NCBI GenBank assembly: GCA_951813525.2
Contig: CATOTJ020000001.1
Location: forward strand, 620,001-684,000
Origin: Thermohalobaculum sp951813525
GTDB lineage: Bacteria; Pseudomonadota; Alphaproteobacteria; Rhodobacterales; Rhodobacteraceae
Direction: 5' to 3'
DNA length: 64,000 bases
Positions 62,007 through 64,000 of this stretch are shown piece by piece. The number at the start of each line of letters is the position of its first letter. Position 1 is the stretch's first letter. Under the pieces are notes generated by a model that had not been told where the DNA came from, did not search any database, and was given only the letters and a program-made list of their open reading frames with translations. The position numbers were made by a program, and so were the translations under genes.

Positions 62007-62024
62007 CGCGATCCCGGGATCGCG
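62007..62024. other. 18-bp perfect palindrome between g8 and g9
   Basis: CGCGATCCCGGGATCGCG, 62007-62024, perfectly self-complementary, without a T-run. It would form a hairpin in the leader of the major tail gene, echoing the hairpins around the capsid gene. Confidence 0.6.
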
Positions 62025-62135
62025 AAACAGACACGGACTTACGATCGGCCGTGCCTTCGCCGCCCGTCAGCGGGCCGGTGATGGCGGAAGGCGCTGTTGC
62101 GTGCCGCGGCACCATTTTACCTTGAGGAGAGACCG

Positions 62136-62543
62136 ATGAGTGCCCAGAAAGGCAAGGATATCCTGTTGAAACTGGACCAGGGGTCCGGGTTTACGACAGT
62201 TGCGGGTGTCCGTACCACGCGGCTGACATTCAACGCAGATACCGTGGATGTGACGACCGCAGACAGCGCAGGTCACTGGCGCGAGCTTTTGGCCGGAGCG
62301 GGCGTTCGATCGGCCGGTGTTTCCGGTTCAGGGATCTTCAAAGACGAGGCATCGGACGAAGCGCTGCGTCAGGTGTTCTTTGACGGCTCGACACCGCCAT
62401 TCGAGATTGTGATCCCGGATTTTGGCACTGTCAGCGGCTCGTTCCAGGTCACATCGTTGGAATATGCGGGAAGTCATGATGGCGAGGCGACGTTTGAAAT
62501 CGCGCTGGCATCGGCCGGATCGTTGACGTTCACCGCGGTCTGA
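62136..62543 (+). CDS. GTA major tail tube protein (g9), TP901-1 type
   Basis: Forms the tail tube. The 135 residues start MSAQKGKDILLKLDQGSGFTTVAGVRT in part, the standard opening of TP901-1-type tail proteins, then VDVTTADSAGHWRELLAGAGVRS and the end EIALASAGSLTF. ATG at 62136 follows GAGGAGA. Highly expressed in GTA particles by analogy; the preceding palindrome may help. Confidence 0.93.
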   Translation: MSAQKGKDILLKLDQGSGFTTVAGVRTTRLTFNADTVDVTTADSAGHWRELLAGAGVRSAGVSGSGIFKDEASDEALRQVFFDGSTPPFEIVIPDFGTVSGSFQVTSLEYAGSHDGEATFEIALASAGSLTFTAV

Positions 62544-62547
62544 CGGG

Positions 62548-62871
62548 ATGAATGTAAACCCGCATCATGGCGAAGTGGCATTGGTGATCAACGGTCAGCG
62601 TCAGGTTATGCGCCTTTCGTTGGGCGCGCTGGCGGCCCTGGAAGGGCGGCTTGAGACTGGGTCACTGATCGAGTTGGCAGAGCGGTTCGAAACGGGCCAG
62701 ATCCGGGCGAGCGAGTTACTGGCGTTGCTGGCTGCCGGACTGTCCGGTGCCGGTGCCAAGTTGAGCGAAGCCGAGCTGGCCGATGCCGAGATTGAAGGCG
62801 GTGCGGTTGCCGCGATGCGGGTCGGCATGGAGATGCTGGGCAGGGCGTTCGCACCCCTGGACGAAAGTTAG
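62548..62871 (+). CDS. GTA gp10-family tail assembly chaperone
   Basis: A 107-residue member of the family named after GTA gp10. It reads GEVALVINGQRQVMRLSLGALAALEGRL, then helices ending VGMEMLGRAFAPLDES. It guards the tape measure during tail assembly. It starts 5 bp after g9. Its TAG stop (62869-62871) is the only thing that separates it from the in-frame downstream chaperone frame. Confidence 0.88.
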   Translation: MNVNPHHGEVALVINGQRQVMRLSLGALAALEGRLETGSLIELAERFETGQIRASELLALLAAGLSGAGAKLSEAELADAEIEGGAVAAMRVGMEMLGRAFAPLDES

Positions 62872-62874
62872 AGA

Positions 62875-63159
62875 ATGTTCCGCCCGAGTGCGCCGGAGGG
62901 TCAAGAGGGACCGCCGCGGGCGGAGCAGGGCGGCGGGCGCAAGATGAGCGCTGACCGCATCGATTGGCCAAATCTGATGCGGTTGGGGTTGGGAGCACTG
63001 CGCCTGCCGCCCGAACATTTCTGGGCGATAACCCCAGCCGAATTCAGCCTTGCGTTGGAGGGTGCCGGGTTGAGGCCTGTCAGTGGTCTGGGGATGAACC
63101 GGGATACGTTATCGCGGCTGATGCGTGCCCATCCGGATGCGAGAGGAGACCGTGAATGA
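62875..63159 (+). CDS. Second tail assembly chaperone (g10.1-like)
   Basis: The frame from ATG 62875 gives 94 residues. The conserved part starts at MSADRIDWPNLMRLGLGALRLPPEHFW (ATG at 62944), followed by TPAEFSLALEGAG, the small TAC-family pattern (fdW..lmr.g...L.l.P..FW.lTp.E). The preceding stretch is Pro/Gly/Glu-rich, like a linker, and in the same frame as g10. Which start is used is open; 62944 gives 71 residues, a common length for this family. ATGA overlap with the tape measure gene. Confidence 0.83.
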   Translation: MFRPSAPEGQEGPPRAEQGGGRKMSADRIDWPNLMRLGLGALRLPPEHFWAITPAEFSLALEGAGLRPVSGLGMNRDTLSRLMRAHPDARGDRE

Positions 63160-63800
63160 CCGAGCTGTTTTCCAGCAGGCTGTCCGAAGATTTGGGCCGT
63201 GCGCTGAACGATATGCGGGGGCTGGCTGCAGGGTTCGCTGGTGAGTTGGCGAATGCCAGCACAGCGATGGAGAAGATGGACGGGCAGTCGAAACGGCTGT
63301 CGCGATCGCTGTCGTCATCCTTGAAGTCGGCGTTCGACAAGGCAGTCTTTGGCGGCGCGAAGTTAACGGACGTGTTTCGTGATCTGGCCAGTTCGGTCGC
63401 GGGCAAAGCGTTGAATGCCGCGATTACGCCGGTGACGAACGCGATATCGGGCGGGTTTTCTTCGCTGTTTTCGGGCTTTGGCAAGTCGTTGGGGTTTGCA
63501 GACGGCGCCGCGTTTTCATCCGGCCGGGTTCGGGCGTTTGCCGATGGCGGGGTCGTAAACGGGCCGACTTTGTTCCCGATGCGTGGCGCTACGGGGTTGA
63601 TGGGTGAAGCGGGACCGGAGGCGATCCTTCCACTGACGCGTGGGGCCAATGGGCGGCCGGGCGTTGCAGCGCAGGGCGGCGGCGGTACGTCGGTGATCGT
63701 GAATATCTCGACGCCTGACCTAGATGGGTTTCGGCGGTCAAAGTCCCAGGTTTCGGCACAGTTGGCACGAGCGGTGCGGCGCGGCCAGGGAGCGCTTTAG
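63156..63800 (+). CDS. GTA tail tape measure protein (g11)
   Basis: A short tape measure of 214 residues, as is usual in GTAs with short tails. Helical N-terminus (LSEDLGRALNDMRGLAAGFAGEL), hydrophobic Ser/Gly-rich middle (AITPVTNAISGGFSSLFSGFG), the FADGGVVNGPTLFPMRGATGLMGEAGPEAILPL segment in part, which is a clear tape-measure signature, and the end SAQLARAVRRGQGAL. It is ATGA-coupled to the chaperone gene. Confidence 0.93.
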   Translation: MTELFSSRLSEDLGRALNDMRGLAAGFAGELANASTAMEKMDGQSKRLSRSLSSSLKSAFDKAVFGGAKLTDVFRDLASSVAGKALNAAITPVTNAISGGFSSLFSGFGKSLGFADGAAFSSGRVRAFADGGVVNGPTLFPMRGATGLMGEAGPEAILPLTRGANGRPGVAAQGGGGTSVIVNISTPDLDGFRRSKSQVSAQLARAVRRGQGAL

Positions 63801-63957
63801 GCGCGCTTAGAACCCGGGACGCTTCTGGACCCGAAAGATTGCTGCGCATCATAAGTCGTTGAGGCGTAGTGATTTTGCAGTGCGCAGTAGGCCCACCACG
63901 TCTGGAAAATACGCTGGTTGAACGGGCATCGTTCCACGTCTGACGAGGACAACTTAC
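63801..63957. other. g11-g12 gap: no confident gene
   Basis: A 157-bp break in the tail genes. It has an inverted 7-mer (CTGCGCA ... TGCGCAG, near 63840-63893) and a 26-codon minus-strand frame from 63928, none convincing. Shares the 9-mer acgtctgac with the gap at 56007-56192. The ribosome-binding site of g12 (GAGGA) is near its end. Confidence 0.35.
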
Positions 63958-64000
63958 ATGAACTTTCACGAAGTGCGGTTTCCCGCAGCGATCAGTTTTG
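63958..64000 (+). CDS. GTA distal tail protein (g12), first 14 codons only
   Basis: ATG at 63958 starts MNFHEVRFPAAISF, matching the DUF2460 opening (F.ev.FP..is.G). The rest is outside the window. Position after the tape measure gene is as in other GTA clusters, where g12-g15 complete the tail tip. Confidence 0.8.
   Translation, partial: MNFHEVRFPAAISF

Overview
The window reads as one uninterrupted stretch of alphaproteobacterial chromosome, most like Rhodobacterales. The reasons are the gene order leuS-lptE-holA / parB-parA-rsmG-mnmG-mnmE-rho-hemJ-hemE / ppsR-maf-coaE-dnaQ, a hemE-ppsR junction of the kind that carries oriC in Caulobacter-type chromosomes, CtrA-like sites, and a Rhodobacter-type gene transfer agent (GTA) cluster. 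The genus cannot be told from sequence alone. Almost all genes are compact, GC-rich and often coupled by 4-nt ATGA overlaps.

Layout. 1-6633 (minus strand): the 5' part of a class A penicillin-binding protein, a YggS-type PLP protein, two tandem sulfotransferases, and two tandem nearly identical porins separated by a small IS200/IS605-type element. 6965-11719 (plus): a DUF3576 lipoprotein, leuS, lptE and holA. 11852-20282 (minus): the partition, tRNA-modification, rho and heme genes, with two parS-like palindromes in the starts of rsmG and mnmG. 20283-20717: probable chromosomal origin; genes point away from it on both sides. 20718-26987 (plus): ppsR, maf, coaE, dnaQ, then an operon of an acylating aldehyde dehydrogenase and a SucC/SucD-like acyl-CoA synthetase. 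27088-31635 (minus): lon, clpX and clpP. 31765-37856: a crotonase, an EamA exporter, a nucleotidyltransferase, trigger factor, tRNA-Leu(UAG) and the NAD(P)HX repair enzyme. 38113-47133: lysC, ptsP, a lipid A acyltransferase, a MATE exporter, a bacterial SABATH-type methyltransferase, and the dapB operon. 47334-52503: fatty-acid synthesis (fabD, fabG, acpP, fabF) and mltG.

52504-64000 (plus): a GTA structural cluster, running from a promoter region with a perfect TTAA-N7-TTAA CtrA motif through small and large terminase, portal, protease, capsid, adaptor, stopper, tail terminator, tail tube, chaperones and tape measure to the first codons of the distal tail protein. It continues past the window. 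Its most unusual feature is a three-gene block (58210-60579) between capsid and adaptor. This block encodes a 525-residue beta-helix/jelly-roll spike-like protein and two small phage-type proteins, and looks like a fibre or head-spike module built into the GTA operon. Strong RNA hairpins surround the capsid gene.

All functional calls come from reading motifs, lengths and context. No database search or folding program was run.
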